Position numbers and translations under genes: made by a program
Shown here: in pieces, positions 1 through 8,169 of the stretch
Layout of the letters: each line of letters opens with the position of its first letter
How positions within the stretch are numbered: position 1 is the first letter of the stretch
Assembly: GCF_042432825.1 (NCBI RefSeq)
Contig: NZ_JBHLWN010000025.1
Coordinates: 78,909-142,908, forward strand
Direction of reading: 5' to 3'
Length of the DNA: 64,000 nucleotides
From: Gordoniibacillus chartarius
GTDB lineage: Bacteria > Bacillota > Bacilli > Paenibacillales > NBRC-103111
The notes under the pieces: model-generated
The model's input: only the letters and a program-made list of their open reading frames with translations
The model's database searches: none
What the model was told of the DNA's origin: nothing

Positions 1-95
1 TTCAACTGAATATAGGGAGTCCCGGCGGAAAGATATTTTAGCAATAGTGTTTTATTTTCAAAACGAATTAAGTTTCCATAAGTAAATTCGCTCAT
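1..95 (-). CDS. Unknown protein, N-terminal fragment cut by window edge
   Basis: This gene runs off the left end of the window, leaving only the first 31 codons, starting MSEFTYGNLIRFENK. The ATG is preceded at good distance by a clear GGAGG ribosome-binding site at 101-105 (read on the minus strand). The visible peptide is mixed polar and aliphatic, with no signal peptide. I do not recognise it. It lies on the same strand as, and just downstream of, the VOC-family gene, so the two may be co-transcribed. Confidence 0.6.
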   Translation of the reverse strand, partial: MSEFTYGNLIRFENKTLLLKYLSAGTPYIQL

Positions 96-124
96 GTGAT
101 CCTCCTTAATTTAAGTTAATATTT

Positions 125-481
125 TTACTTATGTCTATGCGCAAGGATGTTGATCAGCTTGCCGAACGGGTCGCGGACATAGAAACGCCGTACTCCCCAA
201 GGCTCATCTGCAGGTCCGTACTCTATCGTAAATCCAGCACTTTTCATGCGTTCAAGCGCAGCATCGACATCGTCAACTTCAATCGACAGTTCAGGCGTAG
301 GGGTGTTGGAGCCGCCTTGAGAAGCGAAGCTGATTTGAACTTGCTCCACCTCGGGTGAGCCGTATGTCCTGATCCAATCATGATCCATCAGTATATCGAG
401 TTCGAGCACGTCCTGGTAAATGCTTTTAGCTGCTGTAATATCCTGAGTATCAATGTTTGCGACAATTCGTTTTACCTTCAT
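125..481 (-). CDS. VOC-superfamily (glyoxalase/bleomycin-resistance-fold) protein
   Basis: This is a 118-residue single-domain protein of the vicinal oxygen chelate superfamily. It shows the usual beta-alpha-beta-beta-beta pattern: an N-terminal strand (VKRIVANIDT), a helix with the Y-x-D-VL motif (SIYQDVLELDI), a central ELSIEVDDVDAALERM segment, and the closing RRFYVRDPFGKLINIL strand pair. The D-P-F-G-x-x-I-N motif near the C-terminus is typical. The substrate cannot be predicted; members range from dioxygenases to antibiotic-binding proteins. The start has only a weak GAGG-like site upstream. It is read away from the tRNA gene and towards the partial gene at the edge. Confidence 0.8.
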   Translation of the reverse strand: MKVKRIVANIDTQDITAAKSIYQDVLELDILMDHDWIRTYGSPEVEQVQISFASQGGSNTPTPELSIEVDDVDAALERMKSAGFTIEYGPADEPWGVRRFYVRDPFGKLINILAHRHK

Positions 482-587
482 GGTTCAGCCTCGATTCTAT
501 GAATAGACTACTTACAAATAAATTAACTGACATATTTCACAATAAACCATTGCGATATGTCATTCAACTAGGCCAGACAAATCCCCC

Positions 588-616
588 TTTACAAATTGGA
601 AAGAATTTTGTATAGT
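588..616 (+). promoter_or_regulatory. Sigma-A promoter of tRNA-Gly
   Basis: TTTACA, a 17-base spacer and TATAGT form a near-consensus vegetative promoter. The -10 box ends 21 bases before the mature tRNA 5' end, which fits direct transcription of the tRNA gene. The preceding stretch (482-587) is AT-rich and holds no gene I can support. Confidence 0.75.
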
Positions 617-637
617 ATGAAACACATAAGTTTGATT

Positions 638-712
638 GCGGAAGTGGCTCAGCGGTAGAGCATCGCCTTGCCAAGGCGAGGGTCGCGGGTTCGATTCCCG
701 TCTTCCGCTCCA
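638..712 (+). tRNA. tRNA-Gly (anticodon GCC)
   Basis: The sequence folds as a full cloverleaf. The 7-bp acceptor stem pairs GCGGAAG with CTTCCGC. The D arm contains GGCTCAGCGGTAGAGC, the anticodon loop is TTGCCAA, giving anticodon GCC, and the T arm contains GGGTTCGATTCCC. The discriminator base is T and CCA is encoded (710-712). It has its own promoter and terminator, so it is a monocistronic tRNA gene. Confidence 0.97.
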
Positions 713-725
713 ACTGCATGAACCG

Positions 726-760
726 AAGCCAGAGGCGCGCCTCTTGGCTTTATTTGTTTT
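726..760 (+). terminator. Rho-independent terminator of tRNA-Gly
   Basis: AAGCCAGAGGCG pairs with CGCCTCTTGGCTT (one bulged base) and is followed by TATTTGTTTT. It lies 14 bases after the encoded CCA. The stretch from here to the hemW start shows no further gene. Confidence 0.8.
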
Positions 761-914
761 ATATGGCCCATTCCTAGTATGATGTTCGATATCTAATATG
801 CTGATTGAGACCATGTACCGATAACATGCTGCAAGTCATACACACCCATTACAATGAAGAAATCGGACCGGACCAGGCACGGCTTAGGCCGATTCATACG
901 GAGGTATACACCGA

Positions 915-2120
915 ATGCAACAACAGCAACAGCAACAGCAACAGCAGCAGACGGAGAGCCGGCTTCATCCGCTTAGCCCGTCTCCCAAATCCGTCTACAT
1001 CCACATCCCGTTCTGCACGAATAAATGCCACTATTGCGACTTTAATTCCTATGTGCTGAAAGGTCAGCCGGTAGCGGATTATTTGGATGCGCTGGAGCGG
1101 GAGATGGAGCTGACGGTCCGGCAAATACCGCCGCAGGACATCGAGACGATTTTCGTAGGAGGAGGCACGCCGACGGTGCTTCTGCCGGACCAGATGGAGC
1201 GGTTTCTGGCGATGGTGCGTCGTTATTTCCCGAGCAACGGGAATGTGGAATTTACGATGGAGGCGAATCCCGGTACGACGGATGAGGACAAGCTGGCGGT
1301 CATGAAGGCCGGCGGCGTGAACCGGATTTCGTTCGGCGTCCAGTCGTTCAACAACGAGCTGCTGCAGCGCATCGGGCGCATTCACAGTACGGACGACGTA
1401 TACCGGAGCCTGGAAAATGCGAAAAAGCTCGGCTTCGATAACTTGTCGATCGACCTTATGTTCGGCCTGCCGGGGCAAACGACGCAGCACATGAGGGAGT
1501 CGCTGGAGGCGGCGCTGAAGCTCGATCTGCAGCACTACAGCTTGTACAGCCTCAAGGTGGAGGAGAACACGCTCTTCCACACGTTATATCAGAAGGGACA
1601 GCTTCCGCTGCCGAGCGAGGAAGAGGAAGTCGAGATGTTTCTGATGATTATCGACAGACTGCAAAAGGAAGGGTACCGTCACTACGAAATCAGCAACTTC
1701 GCGAGACCCGGCAAGGAAAGCCGCCACAATACGACGTACTGGCGCAACGAAAGCTACTACGGCCTCGGCGCGGGAGCGCACGGCTACGTCAGCCGGCAGC
1801 GGCACATCAACGTCAAAGGGATCGCCGAATATATCGCCGCGGCGGCGCAAGGGCTGCCGGTACTGGAGACGGAAACGGTCTCGGAGAGCGAAGCGATGGA
1901 AGACTTCATGATGGTGGGGCTGCGATTGCTGGAGGGCGTAAGCAAGGAAAATTTCGCTGCGCAGTTCGGCGGAGCCTCGCTCGACGTCACATTTGGGCCG
2001 AAGCTGAATACATTGCTGAAGGCAGGGCTGCTGGAGACGACGGAGGCGGGCTACCGCTTGTCGGAGAAGGGCCTTTTGCTGGGCAATGAAGTGTTTGCGG
2101 AGTTCGTCGGCGCTTTGTAA
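915..2120 (+). CDS. hemW: Radical SAM heme chaperone HemW
   Basis: HemW is a radical SAM protein that binds heme and is thought to insert it into membrane cytochromes. It was long annotated as oxygen-independent coproporphyrinogen oxidase. The 4Fe-4S motif CTNKCHYC falls at residues 34-41 and is followed by DFNS, the HemW pattern, whereas true HemN has a further cysteine here. The GGGTPT motif and the C-terminal HemN-C domain are present, and 401 residues is normal apart from the N-terminus. The protein begins with a run of 11 glutamines coded by mixed CAA/CAG. A ribosome-binding site (GGAGG) sits just upstream of this ATG and no later start precedes the SAM motif, so the tract is probably translated. 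Next comes a GNAT gene and then hrcA. Confidence 0.93.
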   Translation: MQQQQQQQQQQQTESRLHPLSPSPKSVYIHIPFCTNKCHYCDFNSYVLKGQPVADYLDALEREMELTVRQIPPQDIETIFVGGGTPTVLLPDQMERFLAMVRRYFPSNGNVEFTMEANPGTTDEDKLAVMKAGGVNRISFGVQSFNNELLQRIGRIHSTDDVYRSLENAKKLGFDNLSIDLMFGLPGQTTQHMRESLEAALKLDLQHYSLYSLKVEENTLFHTLYQKGQLPLPSEEEEVEMFLMIIDRLQKEGYRHYEISNFARPGKESRHNTTYWRNESYYGLGAGAHGYVSRQRHINVKGIAEYIAAAAQGLPVLETETVSESEAMEDFMMVGLRLLEGVSKENFAAQFGGASLDVTFGPKLNTLLKAGLLETTEAGYRLSEKGLLLGNEVFAEFVGAL

Positions 2121-2240
2121 TTTTTTCTTTTCAAAATATACGAACTGTTGTATATTTATTCATAGGTCCCCGGCGAAACCGTTGATAGCGGCATATGGCG
2201 TACGGGGCTGCATTTTTTGTAAAGACAGGTGGGTGCTCCG

Positions 2241-2714
2241 GTGACAACTCAGACGGTAGCTTGCCGCAAGGCAACGGAATCAGACCTCGATACGCTGTAT
2301 CGTATTATACAAGGCTATGCGGAGCAGGGGATTATGCTGCCGCGCTCGAAGGAAACACTGCAGGAGCAGTTGGATACGTTCATCGTGGCCGAAATCGATC
2401 AAGAGCTCGTCGGCTGCGGAGCGCTCACCCGGCTCGGGCCGGATCTCGTCGAGATTCGCTCGCTTGGGGTTACCGATGGCCATAAAGGGCTCGGCATCGG
2501 CAAAGAGCTGATCGCCGCATTGGTGAAGGAAGCGGAGCTGCAGGGCGTAGCCAAAGTCATGGCGCTCACCTACGAAGTGTCCTTCTTCCTGCGCAACGGC
2601 TTCACGATCATGCCGAAGGACGTATTTCCGGAGAAAGTTTGGAAGGACTGCAATCACTGTAAAAAACGGTACGCCTGCGACGAAATCGCCGTTCTCCGGC
2701 GGACCGACATATAG
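2241..2714 (+). CDS. GNAT N-acetyltransferase, N-acetylglutamate-synthase-like
   Basis: This is a single GNAT domain of about 157 residues. The acetyl-CoA pyrophosphate-binding loop is HKGLGIGKEL in the RSLGV-TDGHKGLGIG segment. The tail, VWKDCNHCKKRYACDEIAVL, resembles the C-terminus of short N-acetylglutamate synthases, so an ArgA-like role in arginine synthesis is possible but not proven. The GTG at 2241 has a GGTGG site at suitable distance; an in-frame GTG at 2229 is the alternative. The gene sits between hemW and the CIRCE-controlled operon, whose promoter lies downstream of its stop, so it is not part of the heat-shock transcript. Confidence 0.8.
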   Translation: MTTQTVACRKATESDLDTLYRIIQGYAEQGIMLPRSKETLQEQLDTFIVAEIDQELVGCGALTRLGPDLVEIRSLGVTDGHKGLGIGKELIAALVKEAELQGVAKVMALTYEVSFFLRNGFTIMPKDVFPEKVWKDCNHCKKRYACDEIAVLRRTDI

Positions 2715-2769
2715 AGCTTCAGCGGGTGACAAACGGCGGTATATAGCGCCCGAAACGGTGCGAACCAAC

Positions 2770-2799
2770 TTGACAACAGGCCTTCGGGTCTGTTATTTT
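2770..2799 (+). promoter_or_regulatory. Sigma-A promoter of the hrcA-dnaK operon
   Basis: A perfect TTGACA is followed 18 bases later by TATTTT. Predicted initiation falls just before the CIRCE element, so bound HrcA would sit over the start of the transcript. Confidence 0.75.
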
Positions 2800-2810
2800 T
2801 GTGGTAGCGG

Positions 2811-2837
2811 TTAGCACTCATCTTAACAGAGTGCTAA
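2811..2837 (+). promoter_or_regulatory. CIRCE operator (HrcA-binding inverted repeat)
   Basis: TTAGCACTC, 9 bases, GAGTGCTAA is an exact match to the CIRCE consensus. It lies between the promoter and hrcA, as in Bacillus-type class I heat-shock operons. The whole hrcA-chaperonin-grpE-dnaK-dnaJ unit should therefore be repressed by HrcA and induced by heat. Confidence 0.98.
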
Positions 2838-2859
2838 CGAATCAGAGAAGGAGGCGGTC

Positions 2860-3894
2860 ATGCCCATGTTGTCGGAGCGTCAGCGTATGATTTTAAGTGC
2901 CATTGTCGATGATTATATTCGTTCCGCAGAGCCGGTCGGCTCCCGCAGCATTTCTAAACGCGGCAACGTTGGGTTCAGCCCCGCCACGATCCGTAACGAA
3001 ATGTCCGATTTGGAAGAGATGGGGTTTCTCGAGCAGCCGCATACATCGGCGGGCCGTATCCCGTCGCATAAAGGCTATCGCTACTACGTCGATCATTTGA
3101 TTCAGCACGGTACGCTTCAGCCGCAGGAGCTGGACGTCATCCGGCTGTTTTTTGCCGAGAAGATCGACCGGATGGAGCAGGTCATCCAGCATGTGGCTTC
3201 GGTGCTGTCGAGCTTGACGAATTACACGTCGATCGTCGTCGGACCCGAAGTGCTCAGCACGACGCTGAAGCATGTACAGCTCGTTCCGCTGAACGATACG
3301 CAGGCGGTCGCGATTATCGTGACCAATACGGGGCAAGTGGAGAATAAGACGTTTACGATCCCGCCCGGCTTGACAATGGGTGAGCTGGAGAAGGTCGTTA
3401 ATATATTGAATGCAAGGCTGCAGGGCGTGCCGCTCATTCATTTTCGCACAAAGCTGTACACCGAAGTAGCCTCCGAGCTCAGCCGCTACGCATCCGGACA
3501 CGACCGGCTGCTGCGCGAGCTGGAGAAGGTCGTGAGCCACGACGAGGAGGACCGCGTCTTCTTGAGCGGAACGACGAATATGCTGACTCAGCCGGAGTTC
3601 CGTGACGTCGACAAGGTAAAGAGCTTGCTCGATCTGCTCGACGCCCCGCCGTCGATCATCCGCCTCGTCCACTCCGAGCAGCAGAACGGCATTCAGGTGA
3701 AGATCGGCACCGAAAACAGCATGGAGGCGGTCAACGATTGCTCGTTGATTACGGCGACGTACTCGATCGGCGATCAATATTTGGGCACGATCGGTATTTT
3801 GGGCCCGACCCGCATGGAATATGCACGAGTGATGACGCTGCTGGATCACGTTTCGAAAAATTTGGCCGTCGTCCTCAGACGCTGGTACGGCTAA
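2860..3894 (+). CDS. hrcA: Heat-inducible transcription repressor HrcA
   Basis: HrcA binds CIRCE and represses chaperone genes; its activity depends on GroEL in other Firmicutes. The 344-residue product has the winged-helix N-terminus (LSERQRMILSAIVDDYI, then PVGSRSISKR, SPATIRNEMSDLE and TSAGRIPSHKGYR) followed by the GAF-like dimerisation region. The start has a strong AGGAGG site. It is the first gene of the operon, 22 bp after CIRCE, and is followed within 30 bp by an archaeal-type chaperonin. That raises the question whether this chaperonin, rather than GroEL alone, modulates HrcA here. Confidence 0.97.
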   Translation: MPMLSERQRMILSAIVDDYIRSAEPVGSRSISKRGNVGFSPATIRNEMSDLEEMGFLEQPHTSAGRIPSHKGYRYYVDHLIQHGTLQPQELDVIRLFFAEKIDRMEQVIQHVASVLSSLTNYTSIVVGPEVLSTTLKHVQLVPLNDTQAVAIIVTNTGQVENKTFTIPPGLTMGELEKVVNILNARLQGVPLIHFRTKLYTEVASELSRYASGHDRLLRELEKVVSHDEEDRVFLSGTTNMLTQPEFRDVDKVKSLLDLLDAPPSIIRLVHSEQQNGIQVKIGTENSMEAVNDCSLITATYSIGDQYLGTIGILGPTRMEYARVMTLLDHVSKNLAVVLRRWYG

Positions 3895-3924
3895 CGGTTA
3901 TTAAAGAAGGGAGGAGTGGCGCGG

Positions 3925-5469
3925 ATGTCGCAATGGAAGCCCGGATCGCCGGACGGTGAAGACCAGTATGCTACGCTTCGCAACAATGCGGCCGCCGTTC
4001 GCGCCCTCTGCTCCGCCGTTGAAGGGACGCTTGGGCCGAAGGGACTCGATACGATGCTGGTCGGCGGACCCGGCGGCAAGGTCATCATTACGAATGACGG
4101 GGTCACCATTCTCGAGCATATGGATGTGTCGCATCCGGCGGCAAGGCTGATGATTCAGGTCGCCCAGTCGCAGCAGGAGCATATCGGTGACGGCACGACG
4201 ACGGCGACGGTGCTCGCCGGAGCGATGGTCGCCGAAGGCGTCGACCGGGTGACGCGGGGCGTTCCCGTCGCCAAGGTCGTCGCCGGCCTGCAGCAGGGCG
4301 TCGCCCATGCGGCAAAGCTGCTGCGCGAGCGGGCGCGGCCGCTCGCGGGTGTGGACGATCCGCTGCTGGAGCGGATCGCCTACACGGCCGGGCGCGAGCA
4401 GAGCGACATCGCCGCGCTCGTCGTGGAGGCGGCGCGCCGCGTCGGCGCCGCGAGGCTGAGCGAGGCGGGCTTCCGCCTCGCCGACTGCGTCCGCGCCCAT
4501 GAGGGCGCGGACAGCGAGGTGTGGCCCGGCCTGCTGCTGCGCGGGCAGCCGGGCCACACGGGCGAGCCGCCCGCCGCCGGGGCGGGCGTGCTCGTGCTCG
4601 CCGATGCGCTCGAGCCGGAGCGCATCGAGGAGGAAGCCCTGGCGAGCGAAGCGGGCTTCCGCCGGTACGTGGAGCTCCGCGAGCGATTTGCGGCCGACCT
4701 CGGCAAGCTCGAGGAGCTTGGTGTCGGCCTGATCGCGGCGGAGCGGGGCGCCGGCCCCGAGGCGGAGCAGTTCTGCGCCGACCGGGGCATCGTGCTCCTC
4801 CAGCGCGTGACGCGCAAGGAGCTCGCGGCGCTGGCCGCGTACACCGGCGCGCGGCCGGTGAAGCGCACGGCGCTGCGGCGCAGCGCCGCCGAGCTGGCGC
4901 CGCTGCTCGGCGCGGCACGCAGCGTGCGCTACGACGAGCGGCTGCGCCACGTGCGCATCGCCGGCGGGGCCGGCGATGCCGTGACGCTGCTCGTCGGCGC
5001 GGCGACCCGCGATGCGGTCGGCGAGCGCTCCCGCATTGCGCGGGACGCCGCCGCGGCCGTGCAGGCCGCCGTCCGCGGCGGCTACGTGCCCGGCGGCGGC
5101 GCTGTGGAGATGGCCGTCGCCTACGAGCTCGACCGGCTGCGCGACACGGTCAAGGGCATGGAGGGTTTCGGCATCGACGCTGTCGCCGCAGCGCTCAGGA
5201 AGCCGCTTGCGCAGATCGTCGCCAACGCCGGCTTCAACCCGCTCGAGAAGGTGGAGGAGCTGAAGGCGGCGCAGCTGAGCGGCCGCACCGACGCGATCGG
5301 CATCGATTGCGACAACGGCTCGCTGGCCGATATGATCGAGTCGGGCGTGCTCGACCCGACCGAGGTGAAGCTGCACGCGCTGCAAGCGGCGGGCGAAATC
5401 GCCGCCGCCGTGCTGCGGATTCATACCGTGATCAAAATGAAATCGCCGTCCGCCGGCGAAGAGGCTTGA
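3925..5469 (+). CDS. Archaeal-like (group III) chaperonin of the thermosome/TCP-1 fold
   Basis: This 514-residue protein is a type II-like 60-kDa chaperonin, not GroEL. It shows the thermosome motifs in order: LGPKGLDTM, NDGVTILEHMDV and GDGTTTATVLAGAM (nucleotide binding), an apical segment ending RGIVLLQRVTRKEL, the second ATPase region ERSRIARDAAAAVQAA, GGYVPGGGAVEMAVA, and the C-terminal NAGFNP and GVLDPTEVK...ILRIHTVIKMK-like block. It lacks the GroEL GGM tail. Related bacterial proteins (the Carboxydothermus type, called group III) are known from dnaK operons. The start is ATG 3925, with AAGGGAGGAG upstream; GTG 3916 is an alternative. It lies between hrcA and grpE, so CIRCE control is expected. 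The middle third is extremely GC-rich. Expected role: ATP-driven folding in the cytoplasm with a built-in lid. Confidence 0.93.
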   Translation: MSQWKPGSPDGEDQYATLRNNAAAVRALCSAVEGTLGPKGLDTMLVGGPGGKVIITNDGVTILEHMDVSHPAARLMIQVAQSQQEHIGDGTTTATVLAGAMVAEGVDRVTRGVPVAKVVAGLQQGVAHAAKLLRERARPLAGVDDPLLERIAYTAGREQSDIAALVVEAARRVGAARLSEAGFRLADCVRAHEGADSEVWPGLLLRGQPGHTGEPPAAGAGVLVLADALEPERIEEEALASEAGFRRYVELRERFAADLGKLEELGVGLIAAERGAGPEAEQFCADRGIVLLQRVTRKELAALAAYTGARPVKRTALRRSAAELAPLLGAARSVRYDERLRHVRIAGGAGDAVTLLVGAATRDAVGERSRIARDAAAAVQAAVRGGYVPGGGAVEMAVAYELDRLRDTVKGMEGFGIDAVAAALRKPLAQIVANAGFNPLEKVEELKAAQLSGRTDAIGIDCDNGSLADMIESGVLDPTEVKLHALQAAGEIAAAVLRIHTVIKMKSPSAGEEA

Positions 5470-5557
5470 GCCTCACCTGAATTGGGAACAATGGTTACGG
5501 ATGCTCTGCGCCCGTGACCTTGTATATACAGCGAACTAATTTAAGGGGGTGAACACA

Positions 5558-6151
5558 TTGAGTACGGATCAAAAGCGTGAGGACGCTACATACGAAGCGG
5601 AGACGGCACAAGCGTCCGAGCAGACTGAAGCTAATGAGGCGGCACAGACGGACGAAGCTGCGGCCGAAGCCGCACCCGAAGCGACTGCAGAAGCTACCGA
5701 TAACAAGGAGCTTGACGAGCTGCGCAAGCAAGCGGACGACAACTACCAGCGTTTCCTGCGCACACAGGCCGATTTCGATAACTTCCGCCGCCGCGCGCGT
5801 CAGGAGAAAGAGGATTTCGCCAAGTACGCATCGCTGAAGCTGATCGAACAGCTCCTGCCGGTTGTCGACAATTTCAACCGGGCGCTGTCGACGAGCAAGG
5901 AGACGCGGGATTTTGACGCGCTGCTCAAAGGCATCGAAATGACGTACCGTCAGCTCGACCAGGTGCTCGTGCAGGAAGGCCTGACCCCGATCGAAGCGGT
6001 CGGCCAGCCGTTCAACCCGGAGCTGCACCAAGCGGTTATGCAGGTGGAGTCGGAGGAGCATGGCGAAGGCATCGTCGTCGAAGAGCTGCAGAAGGGCTAC
6101 ATGCTGAAAGATAAAGTCATTCGTCCGGCCATGGTCAAGGTCAGCGTTTAA
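5558..6151 (+). CDS. grpE: Nucleotide exchange factor GrpE
   Basis: GrpE releases ADP from DnaK. The product is about 197 residues. The first 55 are acidic and low in complexity, rich in Glu, Ala and Thr. A coiled coil then follows with the family motif FLRTQADFDNFRRRARQE, and the beta domain contains PFNPELHQAV and KGYMLKDKVIRPAMVKV. I take TTG 5558 as the start because AAGGGGGTG lies at the right distance; an in-frame GTG at 5549 sits inside that site. It is third in the CIRCE operon, directly before dnaK. Confidence 0.96.
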   Translation: MSTDQKREDATYEAETAQASEQTEANEAAQTDEAAAEAAPEATAEATDNKELDELRKQADDNYQRFLRTQADFDNFRRRARQEKEDFAKYASLKLIEQLLPVVDNFNRALSTSKETRDFDALLKGIEMTYRQLDQVLVQEGLTPIEAVGQPFNPELHQAVMQVESEEHGEGIVVEELQKGYMLKDKVIRPAMVKVSV

Positions 6152-6204
6152 TAAAGGACGCGGACGCCAACAGCCGTGCAATTATATAAAGGAGGATTAA
6201 CCCC

Positions 6205-8061
6205 ATGGGTAAAGTGATAGGCATCGACTTAGGGACAACGAACTCTTGCGTAGCGGTCATGGAGGGCGGCGAACCCGTCGTCATCCCGAACGCGGAGGGC
6301 AACCGCACGACCCCTTCGGTCGTCGGCTTCAAGAAGGACGGCGAGCGCATCGTCGGTGAAACGGCAAAGCGCCAAGCGATCACGAATCCGGATCGGACCA
6401 TCATCTCGATTAAGCGTCATATGGGTACAAACCATAAAGAAACCATCGACGGCAGCAACTACACGCCGCAGGAAATTTCCGCGATGATTCTGCAGAAGCT
6501 GAAGGCCGATGCGGAAGCTTACCTCGGTCAGCCGGTTACGCAGGCGGTCATTACGGTTCCTGCATACTTCAACGACAGCCAGCGTCAAGCGACGAAGGAC
6601 GCAGGCAAGATCGCCGGTCTCGAAGTGCTCCGTATCGTCAACGAGCCTACGGCTGCTGCGCTGGCGTACGGTTTGGACAAAGACGAAGGCAAGGATCAAA
6701 CCATTCTCGTTTACGACCTCGGGGGCGGTACGTTCGACGTATCGATTCTTGAGCTCGGCGACGGCTTCTTCGAAGTAAAGGCAACGAGCGGCGACAACCG
6801 CCTTGGCGGCGATGACTTCGACCAAGTCATCATCGATTACCTCGTAGCTGAATTTAAGAAGGAGCAGGGCATCGACTTAAGCAAGGATAAAGCGGCCGTA
6901 CAGCGTCTGAAGGATGCGGCGGAGAAGGCGAAGAAGGAGCTGTCCGGCGTTCTGACGACGACAATCTCCCTGCCGTTCATCACTGTCGTAGACGGCGTAC
7001 CGCAGCACTTGGAAGTGAACCTGACTCGCGCCAAGTTCGAAGAGCTCAGCGCTCATCTTGTCGAGCGCACGATGGGTCCGACGCGCCAAGCGCTGTCCGA
7101 CTCCGGCTTGTCGCCGAACCAGATTGACAAAGTCGTACTCGTCGGCGGCTCCTCGCGGATTCCTGCCGTACAAGACGCAATCAAGCGCCTGCTCGGCAAA
7201 GAGCCATACAAGGGCGTGAACCCTGACGAAGTCGTGGCCATCGGCGCTGCGGTTCAGGCCGGCGTTCTGACCGGCGACGTGAAGGATGTTGTTCTGCTCG
7301 ACGTGACTCCTCTGTCGCTCGGAATTGAAACTGCAGGCGGAGTCTTCACGAAAATGATCGACCGCAACACGACGATTCCGACCTCGAAGTCGCAGGTGTT
7401 CTCGACATACGCGGACAATCAAACGAGCGTAGAGATTCACGTGCTGCAAGGCGAGCGCTCGATGGCGGCCGACAACAAGACGCTGGGCCGCTTTATGCTG
7501 GGCGACATTCCGCCTGCGCCGCGCGGTATCCCGCAAATCGAAGTTACGTTCGACATCGACGCCAACGGCATCGTAAACGTATCCGCTCAGGATAAGGGTA
7601 CCGGCAAGGTGCAAAAAATTACGATCACGTCCTCCGGCGGCCTGACTCCGGAAGAGATCGACCGCATGATGAAGGATGCCGAGGCTCACGCCGAGGAGGA
7701 CCGCAAGCGCAAGGAGCTTGTGGAAGTCCGCAACCAGGCGGATCAGCTCGTATACACGACCGAAAAGACGATTAAAGACCTTGGGGATAAGGTCGACGCA
7801 TCCGAGATCGACAAAGCGAATGCGGCGAAAGATAAAGTGAAGCAAGCGCTCGAAGGCAACGACCTGGATGCGATCAAGAAAGCGACGGAAGAGCTGACGG
7901 AAATCGTGCAGCAGCTGTCCGTGAAGCTGTATGAGCAGGCCGGGGCCCAGCAAGGCGCGGCAGGCGGTGCAGCCGACGGCGCGGGTGCGGGCGCAGGCGA
8001 AGCGCCGAAGCGCGACAACGTGGTCGACGCCGACTATGAAGTCGTTGACGACAAGAAATAA
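6205..8061 (+). CDS. dnaK: Chaperone DnaK (Hsp70)
   Basis: The 618-residue Hsp70 has the N-terminal ATPase signatures IGIDLGTTNSCVAV, VYDLGGGTFDVSIL and VLVGGSSRIPAVQ. The hydrophobic linker DVVLLDVTPLSLGIE leads into the substrate-binding domain, and the lid ends in the charged tail DADYEVVDDKK. Length and order match Gram-positive DnaK. A strong AAAGGAGG site precedes ATG. It acts in the cytoplasm with GrpE (upstream) and DnaJ (downstream). Confidence 0.98.
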   Translation: MGKVIGIDLGTTNSCVAVMEGGEPVVIPNAEGNRTTPSVVGFKKDGERIVGETAKRQAITNPDRTIISIKRHMGTNHKETIDGSNYTPQEISAMILQKLKADAEAYLGQPVTQAVITVPAYFNDSQRQATKDAGKIAGLEVLRIVNEPTAAALAYGLDKDEGKDQTILVYDLGGGTFDVSILELGDGFFEVKATSGDNRLGGDDFDQVIIDYLVAEFKKEQGIDLSKDKAAVQRLKDAAEKAKKELSGVLTTTISLPFITVVDGVPQHLEVNLTRAKFEELSAHLVERTMGPTRQALSDSGLSPNQIDKVVLVGGSSRIPAVQDAIKRLLGKEPYKGVNPDEVVAIGAAVQAGVLTGDVKDVVLLDVTPLSLGIETAGGVFTKMIDRNTTIPTSKSQVFSTYADNQTSVEIHVLQGERSMAADNKTLGRFMLGDIPPAPRGIPQIEVTFDIDANGIVNVSAQDKGTGKVQKITITSSGGLTPEEIDRMMKDAEAHAEEDRKRKELVEVRNQADQLVYTTEKTIKDLGDKVDASEIDKANAAKDKVKQALEGNDLDAIKKATEELTEIVQQLSVKLYEQAGAQQGAAGGAADGAGAGAGEAPKRDNVVDADYEVVDDKK

Positions 8062-8080
8062 TCCGTGTAAGGTACAAGGT

Positions 8081-8104
8081 AGGGCCGCGGGCAGCCGCGG
8101 CTCT
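8081..8104 (+). other. Intercistronic hairpin between dnaK and dnaJ
   Basis: AGGGCCGCGG pairs with CCGCGGCTCT around a GCAG loop, giving a 10-bp GC-rich stem with one G-U pair. No T-run follows, so it is more likely an mRNA-stabilising, processing or partial attenuation element than a full terminator. It could set the DnaK:DnaJ ratio. Confidence 0.6.
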
Positions 8105-8169
8105 TACTCTACGCGAACAGGGCGAACGAAACCGCACATGCGCGTAACCATTGGGAGTGGAGACTTAGC

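Noticed and set aside
894..1580. Minus-strand frame with a poly-leucine end opposite the hemW glutamine run
   Set aside because: Antisense shadow of the CAA/CAG repeat; no ribosome-binding site or domain.
3901..5424. 507-codon open frame on the minus strand across the chaperonin gene
   Set aside because: Shadow of a very GC-rich gene: Arg/Ala/His-rich, no domain, no ribosome-binding site, while the plus strand has a clear chaperonin.
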